In this document: one piece after another, positions 7,619-14,856 of the stretch
How the letters are laid out: each line of letters begins with the position of its first letter
Numbering within the stretch: the first letter of the stretch is position 1
Assembly: GCF_024054035.1 (NCBI RefSeq)
Contig: NZ_JAMXQU010000012.1
Coordinates: 1-64,000, forward strand
Length of the DNA: 64,000 bases
DNA from: Asaia lannensis NBRC 102526
GTDB taxonomy: Bacteria; Pseudomonadota; Alphaproteobacteria; Acetobacterales; Acetobacteraceae
Direction of reading: 5' to 3'
Position numbers and translations under genes: made by a program
Notes under the pieces: generated by a model
What the model was told of the DNA's origin: nothing
The model's input: only the letters and a program-made list of their open reading frames with translations
The model's database searches: none

Positions 7619-8335
7619 ATGATCCGTTTTTATCTCCATCCCACGCCCAACCCGGCGAAAATCGCCCTCATGCTCGAGGAAACCGGTTTGCCCTATGAGG
7701 CCATACCGGTCGATACCCGCAAGGGTGATCAGCATGACCCGGCGTTTCTCGCGATCAACCCCAATGGCAAAGTGCCTGCCATTATCGACACCGAAGGTCC
7801 TGCGGGCCCGGCAACACGCGTGTTCGATTCCAATGCAATACTGCTCTATCTTGCTGAAAAGACCGGGCAATATCTTGGGACCCCCGCGGACCGGCCTGAA
7901 TTGCTGTCATGGTTGATGTTTATCGCATCCGGACTCGGGCCTTTTTCCGGTCAGGCCGTGCATTTTCAGCATGCAGCGCCCGCCGGGCTGGACTACGCCG
8001 TCAATCGGTACAGGCGCGAGGTCGAACGACATTACACAGTTCTCGACCAGCACCTCACGGACCGCCGTTACATCGTGGGCGATACTTTCACGATTGCCGA
8101 TATGTCTGCCTGGGGCTGGCTGGAGCGTGCGCCCCGTGTGCTCAAGGAAGATTATCCGCTCGAGCGCTGGCCTGCACTTGCTCGCTTCATGCACGACATC
8201 AATGCCCGACCGGCCGTGTCGCGCGTACAGGCGCTCATGAAGAGGCACGCATTCAAGACCGATATGGACGATCAGGCACAACGGGCCCTCTTCCCATCCA
8301 ATTTCCCTATCCACAATCGGGAGCAGCGCTCATGA
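7619..8335 (+). CDS. Glutathione S-transferase family protein (YfcG-like)
   Basis: The 238-residue protein has the N-terminal GST fold (FYLHPTPNPAKIALMLEE, INPNGKVPAIID, DSNAILLYLAEKTG) and a helical C-terminal domain with the FTIADMSAWGW signature. The NPNGKVPA region and length resemble disulfide-bond reductases of the YfcG/Ure2p type. Its stop overlaps the start of the next GST gene by four bases (ATGA), so the two are translationally coupled. It is likely a glutathione-dependent reductase or transferase working with its neighbour. Confidence 0.87.
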   Translation: MIRFYLHPTPNPAKIALMLEETGLPYEAIPVDTRKGDQHDPAFLAINPNGKVPAIIDTEGPAGPATRVFDSNAILLYLAEKTGQYLGTPADRPELLSWLMFIASGLGPFSGQAVHFQHAAPAGLDYAVNRYRREVERHYTVLDQHLTDRRYIVGDTFTIADMSAWGWLERAPRVLKEDYPLERWPALARFMHDINARPAVSRVQALMKRHAFKTDMDDQAQRALFPSNFPIHNREQRS

Positions 8336-9216
8336 CCGCTTCGGAAAACTATACACCGCCCAGTGTCTGGACATGGGACAAACAGAATGGCGGCAAATTT
8401 GCCAGCACCAATCGCCCTGTCGCCGGGCCGACGCATGAAAAGAACCTCCCCTTAGGGCATCACCCGCTCCAGCTGTACTCACTGGGTACGCCCAATGGGG
8501 TAAAGGTGACGATCATGCTGGAGGAACTCCTGGCCCTGGGACATGAGGGGGCGGAATATGATGCCTGGCTGATCCATATAGGGGATGGCGATCAGTTCGG
8601 ATCGGGCTTTACAGCCATCAACCCGAATTCCAAGATCCCGGCGCTGGTCGACCAAAGCGGGGGCACCCCCCTGCCCGTCTTCGAATCAGGATCGATCCTG
8701 CTTTATCTCGCCGAGAAATTCGCGGCTTTTCTGCCTCGGGATGTTCCATCGCGTACGGCCTGTCTGAACTGGCTTTTCTGGCAGGTCGGCAGCGCACCCT
8801 ATCTCGGCGGCGGCTTTGGCCATTTCTATGCCTACGCCCCTGAGAAGATCGAATATGCAATCAACCGGTTTGCCATGGAGACCAAACGCCAGCTGGACGT
8901 TCTCGACCGGCAGCTTGCCAGGCATGAATATATAGCAGGCGACACCTATACAATCGCCGATATGGCAATCTTTCCCTGGTATGGCGGCCTTGTTGAAGGC
9001 TGGCTTTATAATGATGCTGCACAGTTTCTGAGCGTCCAGGAGTATTCCCATGTGCAGGCGTGGTCAGCCCGGTTGCTCGAACGCCCTGCTGTCCAGCGGG
9101 GCCGGATGGTGAACAGGCTCTCAGGCCCGCTCTCTTCCCAGCTTCGCGAACGCCATGACAGCTCGGATTTCGAGCTCAGAACGCAGGACAAGTTGCCGAA
9201 AGACAGCGCGATCTGA
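8332..9216 (+). CDS. yghU: Glutathione-dependent disulfide-bond oxidoreductase (YghU-like)
   Basis: The 294-residue protein matches YghU in length and pattern: an N-terminal extension (PPSVWTWDKQNGGKFASTNR, close to the family's 'W..D...GG.F...NRP.AG' start), the thioredoxin-like segment LYSLGTPNGVKVTIMLEEL, and FESGSILLYLAEKF. The start at ATG 8332 overlaps the stop of the preceding GST gene; a longer in-frame start at 7909 would run through that gene and is rejected. It likely reduces disulfides or peroxides with two glutathiones bound. It closes the detoxification cluster, and a hairpin follows. Confidence 0.9.
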   Translation: MTASENYTPPSVWTWDKQNGGKFASTNRPVAGPTHEKNLPLGHHPLQLYSLGTPNGVKVTIMLEELLALGHEGAEYDAWLIHIGDGDQFGSGFTAINPNSKIPALVDQSGGTPLPVFESGSILLYLAEKFAAFLPRDVPSRTACLNWLFWQVGSAPYLGGGFGHFYAYAPEKIEYAINRFAMETKRQLDVLDRQLARHEYIAGDTYTIADMAIFPWYGGLVEGWLYNDAAQFLSVQEYSHVQAWSARLLERPAVQRGRMVNRLSGPLSSQLRERHDSSDFELRTQDKLPKDSAI

Positions 9217-9237
9217 TCGGTTCCACCCCGCCGCATC

Positions 9238-9260
9238 GGGCGATGCATCCCGCATCGCCC
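9238..9260. terminator. Hairpin between convergent genes
   Basis: GGGCGATGC (9238-9246) pairs perfectly with GCATCGCCC (9252-9260) around a five-base loop. It lies between the convergent stops of the yghU-like gene and nrsF. There is no T run, so its strength as a terminator is uncertain. Confidence 0.5.
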
Positions 9261-9264
9261 GGAA

Positions 9265-9909
9265 CTACCAGCGTATCAGCCACGGCAATACCAGACGCGT
9301 GCCGCAGGCCGTCAGCGCACAGGCCAATGAATACCAGACGACGAGATAAAGCGGGTCATCGAAGGGGCAGGCAAGAGCAAAGACGAGCGCACCAAAAGCC
9401 GCGCCGGCAATGCCAGTGACCCACGCCGTTCCGCGCACATCAACCGGTGCGCCGCGGCGCACGATAACACCCAGCGCGAGGACAGCGGGCAGAGCAAGCT
9501 CTACGATCTTGCGTGCACAGACCATGCCGTGCACCGGATCAAGCCTGAGCCATAAGGCCTCTGGCTCAGCCTGAAGCGCATCCACAAGCCAGCCAAGAGC
9601 AAAAAGTACAAGAGCGGTCACGCCCAGCCGACGCAGCCCCTGCCGGGGCGAACGCGTCGGGTCGAGCGAGACCAGCGCCGAAGCAACGCCCAGCCCGACG
9701 ATCAGCAGCAGTCCGATTGCCTTCCACCAGAAGCTCATCATGTGCATGGCATGGGGCATGTCAGGGCGCATCAGGCCAAACCCGAGCACTGCACCAATCT
9801 CGACCCCGGCGAGAACCGCGAGGGTCAAGGCATCGCGCCAGAGCGAGCGCCTCCGGACGGGGCGAAGATCGGTTACAAATTGCTCGATCAGGGGATCATT
9901 CACCATCAT
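9265..9909 (-). CDS. nrsF: Anti-sigma factor NrsF (DUF1109 family)
   Basis: This 214-residue inner-membrane protein has about six hydrophobic segments and matches the DUF1109/NrsF family. It overlaps the 3' end of the adjacent ECF sigma gene by 14 bases, the usual arrangement of sigma and anti-sigma. Its cysteines include C131 and C181, the same positions I recall for the two conserved cysteines of Caulobacter NrsF, which are needed to sense heavy metals and oxidants and release SigF. It presumably holds SigF inactive at the membrane until stress. Confidence 0.9.
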   Translation of the reverse strand: MMVNDPLIEQFVTDLRPVRRRSLWRDALTLAVLAGVEIGAVLGFGLMRPDMPHAMHMMSFWWKAIGLLLIVGLGVASALVSLDPTRSPRQGLRRLGVTALVLFALGWLVDALQAEPEALWLRLDPVHGMVCARKIVELALPAVLALGVIVRRGAPVDVRGTAWVTGIAGAAFGALVFALACPFDDPLYLVVWYSLACALTACGTRLVLPWLIRW

Positions 9910-10426
9910 TGCCTCCCATCACCAGCGTGCTCATACGACTCAACCCGCGATGGATATCGACCTTCACCAGCGTCGCGGATTGCCCTGTGCGACGTGCTGC
10001 CTCCTCTATGCTCAATCCCTGCAACTTCACCAACCTGATCGCTTCTGCTGGCCCCGGCTTCAACTGCGCCAGAAGCTTTTCCAGTGCATGAGCCGTGGTC
10101 ACCTGTTCCTCGTGATCGCCCACAGCCACCGTCTCATCAAGCAGGGTCGTTTGTGTACGCCTGGCGGCCCGGAGGCGATCAATCCATTTGTAACGCGCAA
10201 TCGCCGCAATCCACGGGCCGAATTTCTGGGAAGGATCGAAGGTGTGACGCTTCTCATGCACCGCCATAAGGGTGTCCTGCACGGCGTCATCGACCATTGA
10301 GGGCGGCAAGCGTTTGAGGAAAAAACGGCGCAACCATGCCTGAGCCTCGCCCAGCACCAGGCGATAAGCCTGTGCATCTCCTGCCTGCGCGGCCTCCATC
10401 CAACGGCTCCAATCCGCTTCTGTCAA
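9896..10426 (-). CDS. sigF: ECF RNA polymerase sigma factor (SigF-like)
   Basis: The 176-residue protein has region 2 (RFFLKRLPPSMVDDAVQDTLMAVHEKRHTFD, split here by the DDAVQDTLM core) and region 4 (IRLVKLQGLSIEEAARRTG and VKVDIHRGL) of ECF sigma factors. The companion nrsF and the promoters found upstream of its operon and neighbours (GTAAC[C/T]-N16-CGAA) match the Caulobacter SigF system. It lies 30 bases after msrA and probably belongs to an msrB-msrA-sigF-nrsF operon, which gives positive autoregulation. No separate promoter was seen directly before it. Confidence 0.9.
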   Translation of the reverse strand: MTEADWSRWMEAAQAGDAQAYRLVLGEAQAWLRRFFLKRLPPSMVDDAVQDTLMAVHEKRHTFDPSQKFGPWIAAIARYKWIDRLRAARRTQTTLLDETVAVGDHEEQVTTAHALEKLLAQLKPGPAEAIRLVKLQGLSIEEAARRTGQSATLVKVDIHRGLSRMSTLVMGGNDGE

Positions 10427-10456
10427 AAATCTGCTGCCTTCATGCGTGACCGGAGA

Positions 10457-11248
10457 TCATTTCCTACCGCTATCATTTGACATACGTAAAGACCCGGGTG
10501 CCGTAGAAAGTGCGAGGACCGGCTCTGTCCGCCAGCTTGCCGGGAAGCTGGCACGCAGTGCGTCCAGCCGCGGGGCATCATAGGTCTCGATGTAGATATT
10601 ATGCGGATAACGCGCCGCAAAATTCTGATGCTCTCTTTCCGCCCCGGTAAACGCCTTGTCAGGCTGAACATGCGTTGCGATGGGCTGGGCAAAGATGTGG
10701 GCGGCATCGAGTTGCGCGATATAGGCCTCTGCCTCGCGCGCCTGTTGCGCTGTGCGCGTAAAAATGACGGAACGGTATTGTGGCCCCGTATCGGGGAATT
10801 GCTGGTCGATCTGCGTCGGGTCCAGTGCCACGGTGAAGAATATCCGCATCAGCGTGCCAAAGCTGACGAGGGTCGGATCATACTCAACCTCAACCGATTC
10901 CGCATGACCGGTATCGCCTTCGCTGACGCGTTCATACTGGGCCGTGTCACGCGCACCGCCGTCATATCCAGCTCGGGTAGCGGTGACGCCTCGCACATGC
11001 TGGAAAATGCTCTGCACCCCCCAGAAACACCCTCCCGCAAAAACGACGCTGGATGGTGTCATCCCCGGACGGGAATCATCGGGGGGTGCCGTCATCTGCC
11101 CGATGGGTTTGTCGTTACCGGTCTTTGCCACGATAACGGGCTCAGGCAAGGTCGGATAGGCAGACGCCCTTGAGGTGACCTGGTGCAGAATGCCATAAAG
11201 GCTGAATGTGGCGAGCGCGACGCCAAGCACGTTTTTTCTGATCATCAT
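10457..11248 (-). CDS. msrA: Peptide methionine-S-sulfoxide reductase MsrA, exported form
   Basis: The 263-residue protein has the MsrA core from about residue 65, with the catalytic motif GGCFWG (C74). The EGDTGHAESVEVEYDP and PDTGPQYRSVIF segments are also typical. Residues 1-30 form a signal peptide or membrane anchor, so the enzyme should repair methionine-S-sulfoxide in the periplasm rather than the cytosol. It begins 8 bases after the msrB stop and is followed by sigF. Exported MsrA next to exported MsrB fits an envelope repair function. Confidence 0.92.
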   Translation of the reverse strand: MMIRKNVLGVALATFSLYGILHQVTSRASAYPTLPEPVIVAKTGNDKPIGQMTAPPDDSRPGMTPSSVVFAGGCFWGVQSIFQHVRGVTATRAGYDGGARDTAQYERVSEGDTGHAESVEVEYDPTLVSFGTLMRIFFTVALDPTQIDQQFPDTGPQYRSVIFTRTAQQAREAEAYIAQLDAAHIFAQPIATHVQPDKAFTGAEREHQNFAARYPHNIYIETYDAPRLDALRASFPASWRTEPVLALSTAPGSLRMSNDSGRK

Positions 11249-11256
11249 GCGAACTT

Positions 11257-11718
11257 TCAGACTGGCCTGAAGGTAAAGGCTGCACCGTTCATGCAGTAGC
11301 GCAATCCGGTCGGTTGGGGACCGTCATCAAAGACATGGCCAAGATGACCACCGCATGTCGCGCACCGTACCTCCGTGCGCTCCATGCCAAGACTGTCATC
11401 CCCACGCTCCTGAACAGCTTGGGGCAGCGCTGCCGTGAAACTTGGCCAGCCCGTCCCGCTTTCGAACTTGCTGCGTGAGTCAAATGCCGGCGTTGCGCAG
11501 CCTGCGCAGGCAAACCGCCCCTGTCGGTGTTCGTTCAGGAGCGGGCTGGACCAGGGTGCCTCTGTGCCAGCCTCGCGCAGAATCTCGAATTGCTCCGGTG
11601 TGAGCAGGCGCCGCCATTCAGCAGCACTATGCGTCACGGGATAAGGTTCTGCGCCCCAGGCGCGGCCCGACAGAGCCAGACAGACTGAAGCAAGGCAGAA
11701 TTGTCGACGCGATGTCAT
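11257..11718 (-). CDS. msrB: Peptide methionine-R-sulfoxide reductase MsrB, exported form
   Basis: The start was set at ATG 11718, giving a 153-residue protein with a Tat-like signal (SRRQF followed by a hydrophobic stretch to about Ala23). The MsrB domain follows, with zinc cysteines C71/C74 and C119/C122 and the catalytic C142 in RYCMNGAA (usually RYCxNSA). It reduces methionine-R-sulfoxide, complementing MsrA. A perfect SigF-type promoter lies 35 bases upstream. The longer frame to 11790 runs through that promoter and is unlikely. Confidence 0.9.
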   Translation of the reverse strand: MTSRRQFCLASVCLALSGRAWGAEPYPVTHSAAEWRRLLTPEQFEILREAGTEAPWSSPLLNEHRQGRFACAGCATPAFDSRSKFESGTGWPSFTAALPQAVQERGDDSLGMERTEVRCATCGGHLGHVFDDGPQPTGLRYCMNGAAFTFRPV

Positions 11719-11752
11719 GAACTTCGCCCTTTTGCTGAATTTCACTCCATCC

Positions 11753-11778
11753 TTCGTGCTGCACCGTGCAAAGGTTAC
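11753..11778 (-). promoter_or_regulatory. SigF-type promoter for msrB-msrA-sigF-nrsF
   Basis: On the minus strand GTAACC (11778-11773) is followed after exactly 16 bases by CGAA (11756-11753), matching the Caulobacter SigF consensus GTAACC-N16-CGAA as I recall it. The msrB start is 35 bases downstream. Confidence 0.75.
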
Positions 11779-11811
11779 GGGCAGCCACAATGTTTTTGTT
11801 CGTTCCGTGCC

Positions 11812-11837
11812 GTAACTTTTAGGGGCCTGCGCACGAA
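11812..11837 (+). promoter_or_regulatory. SigF-type promoter for the cytochrome b/oxidoreductase pair
   Basis: GTAACT (11812-11817), 16 bases, then CGAA (11834-11837), with one mismatch to GTAACC-N16-CGAA. The ATG of the cytochrome gene is 43 bases further. It is divergent from the msrB promoter, with 33 bases between the two -35 elements. Confidence 0.7.
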
Positions 11838-11880
11838 GGAAGCTCTGCCAGCCTCCAGAAGACTCAGGGAACGAACTGCC

Positions 11881-12504
11881 ATGTCACGATCGCGACGCGC
11901 GCCCGCACCGATCATACGCCTCACCCATTGGGCAGGCGCGCTTGCCATGCTCGTCATGATCGGTAGTGGCTGGCAGATCTACAACGCCTCCCCTATCCTG
12001 CCTTTCGAATTCCCCGCTGCCATCACTCTTGGAGGCTGGCTTGGCGGCGGCCTTGCCTGGCATTTTGCTGCCATGTGGGTGCTGATGGGGGCGGGGCTGG
12101 TTTACGTTGTGTATGGCGCCGCAAGCGGGCATTTTCGCAACGACCTGCGTCCCGCAGGACCGCGATCTGTGGTGAGGGATGTTGGGCAGGCCCTGCGCCT
12201 GAAGCTCTCCCACAAGGCCGGGCACTACAACGCCGTGCAACGTGCGCTCTACACGGGCGTGCTTGTGGTTGCTGTGCTGACAGTCACGACGGGCTTGTCG
12301 ATCTGGAAACCCGTGCAACTTGGATGGCTGACCTGGTTGTTCGGAGGCTACAACATTGCCCGATGCATCCATTTTGCCATGATGAGCCTGATTGTGGGCT
12401 TTCTTTTGCTCCATATCGCGCTAGCCCTGATGGTGCCTGCCACCTTGTGGGGCATGGTGTTCGGGCGACGCATGACAGATAGCGACAGAGAGAGCGCATC
12501 ATGA
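11881..12504 (+). CDS. Cytochrome b561-like membrane protein
   Basis: The 207-residue protein has at least four transmembrane helices and histidines placed as haem ligands (RLTHWAG near the N-terminus, WHFAAMW in helix 2, and the IHFAMM and LLLHIAL pair in the last helix). It should pass electrons from the quinone pool to a periplasmic partner. That partner is probably the molybdopterin oxidoreductase encoded next, whose start overlaps its stop by four bases. The longer frame from 11701 crosses the promoter region and is rejected. It is functionally comparable to MsrQ, though not the same family. Confidence 0.85.
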   Translation: MSRSRRAPAPIIRLTHWAGALAMLVMIGSGWQIYNASPILPFEFPAAITLGGWLGGGLAWHFAAMWVLMGAGLVYVVYGAASGHFRNDLRPAGPRSVVRDVGQALRLKLSHKAGHYNAVQRALYTGVLVVAVLTVTTGLSIWKPVQLGWLTWLFGGYNIARCIHFAMMSLIVGFLLLHIALALMVPATLWGMVFGRRMTDSDRESAS

Positions 12505-13250
12505 GCCCGCCGAAAATCGACCGCGCCGGTGTCGCGCCCGAGTTGCGCAAGCTCGAACGCAGGCTCTTCCTGCGAAACAGTCTTTCGCTTGGTGGGCTTT
12601 CCCTGCTGTCAGGCTGCGCGCTGGACGATAATGCGTCGGTGGAACACGCCCTCAGCCTGATGTCACGCTTTACCGACCGGATGCAGGCGCTTCTTTTCAG
12701 CCGCCAGCGCCTCGCAAGGGAATTCGATCCGTCACGCATCACCCATCCGTTTCCATTCAATGCCTATTATGACGAGAGCGACATAAGACTTGTCGAGACG
12801 TCATCATGGCGGCTGGAGGTAAGCGGGCTTGTTTCAGACAAGAGCCCCTGGTCGGTCGCCCGGTTTCGCTCCCTGCCGCAGAAAAGTCAGATCACGCGAC
12901 ATATTTGCGTGGAGGGGTGGAGCGCTATCGGAGATTGGTCGGGGGTTCCACTCTCTGTATTCCTGCAACATGTCGGGGCCGATCTGCGGGCAAAATATGT
13001 GAATTTCCGCTGTTTTGATGATTACAGCACGAGTATCGATATGGCGACGGCACTCCATCCGCAAACAATCATGGCGCTGGATTTTGGCGGGAACCCTCTC
13101 CCACCCGCCTATGGCGCCCCGATGAAAATCCGTATTCCTACAAAACTCGGCTATAAAAACCCGAAATATCTCGCCTCTATCGAGGTCACGAACCATTTCC
13201 CGGGTGGATATTGGGAAGACCAGGGCTATGACTGGTTCGGCGGTTCATAA
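12501..13250 (+). CDS. Molybdopterin-dependent oxidoreductase, YedY/MsrP-like lipoprotein
   Basis: The 249-residue protein belongs to the sulfite-oxidase fold group. C136 in RHICVEGWSAIGDWSGV is the expected molybdenum ligand, and the GAPMKIRIPTKLGYKNPK and WEDQGYDWFGG segments are typical of the family. The N-terminus has a twin-arginine motif (RRLFLR, 20-25) and a lipobox (LLSGC, Cys39), so it is likely exported folded by Tat and anchored as a lipoprotein. Together with the cytochrome b it probably forms a periplasmic reductase; methionine sulfoxide is the obvious candidate substrate given msrA/msrB next door. Confidence 0.85.
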   Translation: MSPPKIDRAGVAPELRKLERRLFLRNSLSLGGLSLLSGCALDDNASVEHALSLMSRFTDRMQALLFSRQRLAREFDPSRITHPFPFNAYYDESDIRLVETSSWRLEVSGLVSDKSPWSVARFRSLPQKSQITRHICVEGWSAIGDWSGVPLSVFLQHVGADLRAKYVNFRCFDDYSTSIDMATALHPQTIMALDFGGNPLPPAYGAPMKIRIPTKLGYKNPKYLASIEVTNHFPGGYWEDQGYDWFGGS

Positions 13251-13266
13251 AAAATCACGCAGGCAT

Positions 13267-13292
13267 GTAACCTGCGGGCAGGCTGAGGCGAA
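13267..13292 (+). promoter_or_regulatory. SigF-type promoter for the Met-rich protein gene
   Basis: A third exact GTAACC-N16-CGAA match (13267-13272 and 13289-13292) lies 65 bases before the ATG at 13358. It gives the Met-rich gene its own SigF-dependent transcript. Confidence 0.75.
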
Positions 13293-13357
13293 AGAAAAGA
13301 TATCGGAAGCTGGCGCGGCCATTTTCCGATCCTTTAAACCGATCCAGGAATGTAATC

Positions 13358-13711
13358 ATGTCTTTTCGCACACTCGCACTCGCCTGTGCCTTTTCTTCGA
13401 CAGTGCTGCTGGGAGCCCCTGCCTTCGCTCAGGACACCATGGCACAAGGGACGATGTCGCAGGGCGCTATGACACATGACAGCATGTCCCACGGTGACAT
13501 GTCTTCAGACAACATGAAGAAGCATGCCATGACAAGGGACGAAATGGCGCCCCATGGAATGTCGAAGCAGTCCATGAGCAAGCATGGTAGCATGATGAAA
13601 TCTGGGGGTATGGAAAAGAAGAACAAGATGGCCAACGCGATGAAGCGCGATCCGATGAGCAATGACGCGATGGGCGCTGAATCGAAAGGCGAGATGACAA
13701 AGCCAAACTGA
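13358..13711 (+). CDS. Met-rich pentapeptide MXKDX-repeat exported protein
   Basis: The 117-residue protein has a clear signal peptide (cleavage after about Ala24, AFAQ) and then a low-complexity mature part with roughly 18 methionines in 92 residues. They are spaced mostly every five residues as in MXKDX-repeat proteins (MSQGAM, MSHGDM, MKRDP). It should be an intrinsically disordered periplasmic protein. Members of this family are under SigF control in Caulobacter, and a perfect SigF promoter precedes this gene. A role as sacrificial oxidant sink or metal binder is inferred from composition and neighbours, not shown. Confidence 0.88.
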   Translation: MSFRTLALACAFSSTVLLGAPAFAQDTMAQGTMSQGAMTHDSMSHGDMSSDNMKKHAMTRDEMAPHGMSKQSMSKHGSMMKSGGMEKKNKMANAMKRDPMSNDAMGAESKGEMTKPN

Positions 13712-13721
13712 GGAATTCACG

Positions 13722-13742
13722 CCTGTGGCCAAGAGCCACAGG
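13722..13742 (+). terminator. Terminator after the Met-rich protein gene
   Basis: CCTGTGGC (13722-13729) pairs with GCCACAGG (13735-13742) across a five-base loop and is followed by TTTACC. It lies 11 bases after the stop codon. Confidence 0.65.
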
Positions 13743-13880
13743 TTTACCGTTCCGGGTGAAATTGCATTGTGCGACGGTTCTTACGGTCCCCAGCGCGTGG
13801 GCACCGGTAGAGAAAGATGATATCAGATAACTCTCGCATTCGGCGCCGATGACCTATGTCCCAAAGAATGACACGGCCGA

Positions 13881-14759
13881 TTATCGTGTCAGATGTACAC
13901 GCAAGGCGTCGATAAACACTCGGACCTTGGAAGAGAGGCTCCGATGTGCTGCATACACAGCATGTACCTCTACAGTCTCTGTCTGAAAATCGGGGAGCAG
14001 TCGTACAAGCCGCCCTTGCTCGACCAAGGAACGTGCCAGAAAGTCAGGTAAGCGTCCTATCCCTCCCCCATTTTCGAGGATGACCTGCAGAACGGCGGGC
14101 TCCGGGATAACGGATCCAACAGCAACCGACACGCAATGATCGCATGCCGAGCTATCCCGGAAACACCAGATCGAAGGATGATCGGTCCACCCGAGCAACT
14201 CGTGATCGGCCAGCTCGTACGGGGTTCGGGGCGTGCCCCTCTCAGAGAGATAGGACGGGCTGGCGCAGGGCCATAATTCGATCCCACCCAATTTGCTGGC
14301 GATCAGGTCCGAGTCAGACATGACTCCTATCCGGATTGCCACGTCGATATCCTCTTTCGGTAGATCGACAATTCGGTTTTCGGCGTCCAGATGGATGCGC
14401 AGATCGGGATAGTCTTGCAAAAAGCGCGGCAGCATTGGCGCCACCAGCCCGATTGCGAATGTCGTTGCCGCGCTGACTTTCAGAATACCCCGAGGCTGCC
14501 CCGTCACACCGTCAAGAGCCGCGGAGGCCTCGTTCAACTCGTCCATGACACGTCTTGCATGGGTGAGGAGTATGCGCCCGGCCTCGGTCAGCCTGAGGAC
14601 CTGTGGGCCGCGTTCGAACAGCTTGGCTCCTATTTCGCCTTCCAGGCGCGATAGTGTTCGGCTGAGTGACGATTTAGGCGTGCCGCTCGAACGCGAGGCC
14701 GCACTGAGACTCATCGCCTCCGCGATACGCAGGAAGCTGCCAAGGTCATCTGAGTTCAT
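13881..14759 (-). CDS. LysR family transcriptional regulator
   Basis: The start was placed at ATG 14759 (MNSDDLGSFLRIAEA), which gives the usual LysR N-terminus; twelve further upstream codons are possible but atypical. The 292-residue protein has the winged HTH (AASRSSGTPKSSLSRTLSRL) and a periplasmic-binding-protein-like effector domain. It is divergent from an NmrA-like oxidoreductase gene with a 97-base gap that contains a GTTCC/GGAAC palindrome. This pairing suggests it controls that gene in response to a redox-active or aromatic compound. Confidence 0.9.
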   Translation of the reverse strand: MNSDDLGSFLRIAEAMSLSAASRSSGTPKSSLSRTLSRLEGEIGAKLFERGPQVLRLTEAGRILLTHARRVMDELNEASAALDGVTGQPRGILKVSAATTFAIGLVAPMLPRFLQDYPDLRIHLDAENRIVDLPKEDIDVAIRIGVMSDSDLIASKLGGIELWPCASPSYLSERGTPRTPYELADHELLGWTDHPSIWCFRDSSACDHCVSVAVGSVIPEPAVLQVILENGGGIGRLPDFLARSLVEQGRLVRLLPDFQTETVEVHAVYAAHRSLSSKVRVFIDALRVHLTR

Positions 14760-14766
14760 GATCTGC

Positions 14767-14782
14767 GTTCCAGATGTGGAAC
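14767..14782. promoter_or_regulatory. Candidate operator between divergent LysR and NmrA-like genes
   Basis: GTTCC (14767-14771), six bases, GGAAC (14778-14782): a perfect inverted repeat eight bases upstream of the lysR start codon and within the only intergenic space of the pair. It is a plausible autoregulatory LysR site. Confidence 0.4.
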
Positions 14783-14856
14783 GGCATGTTTGCATTGACC
14801 CATCTGCTCAGTCCACCGGGAACGACTTATCCTGCTTCTTACTCAAGGAGATCGAG

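Noticed and set aside
7909-8331. Longer start for the YghU-like protein
   Set aside because: The extra 141 residues overlap the preceding GST gene in another frame; ATG 8332 gives the standard family N-terminus and couples to the upstream stop.
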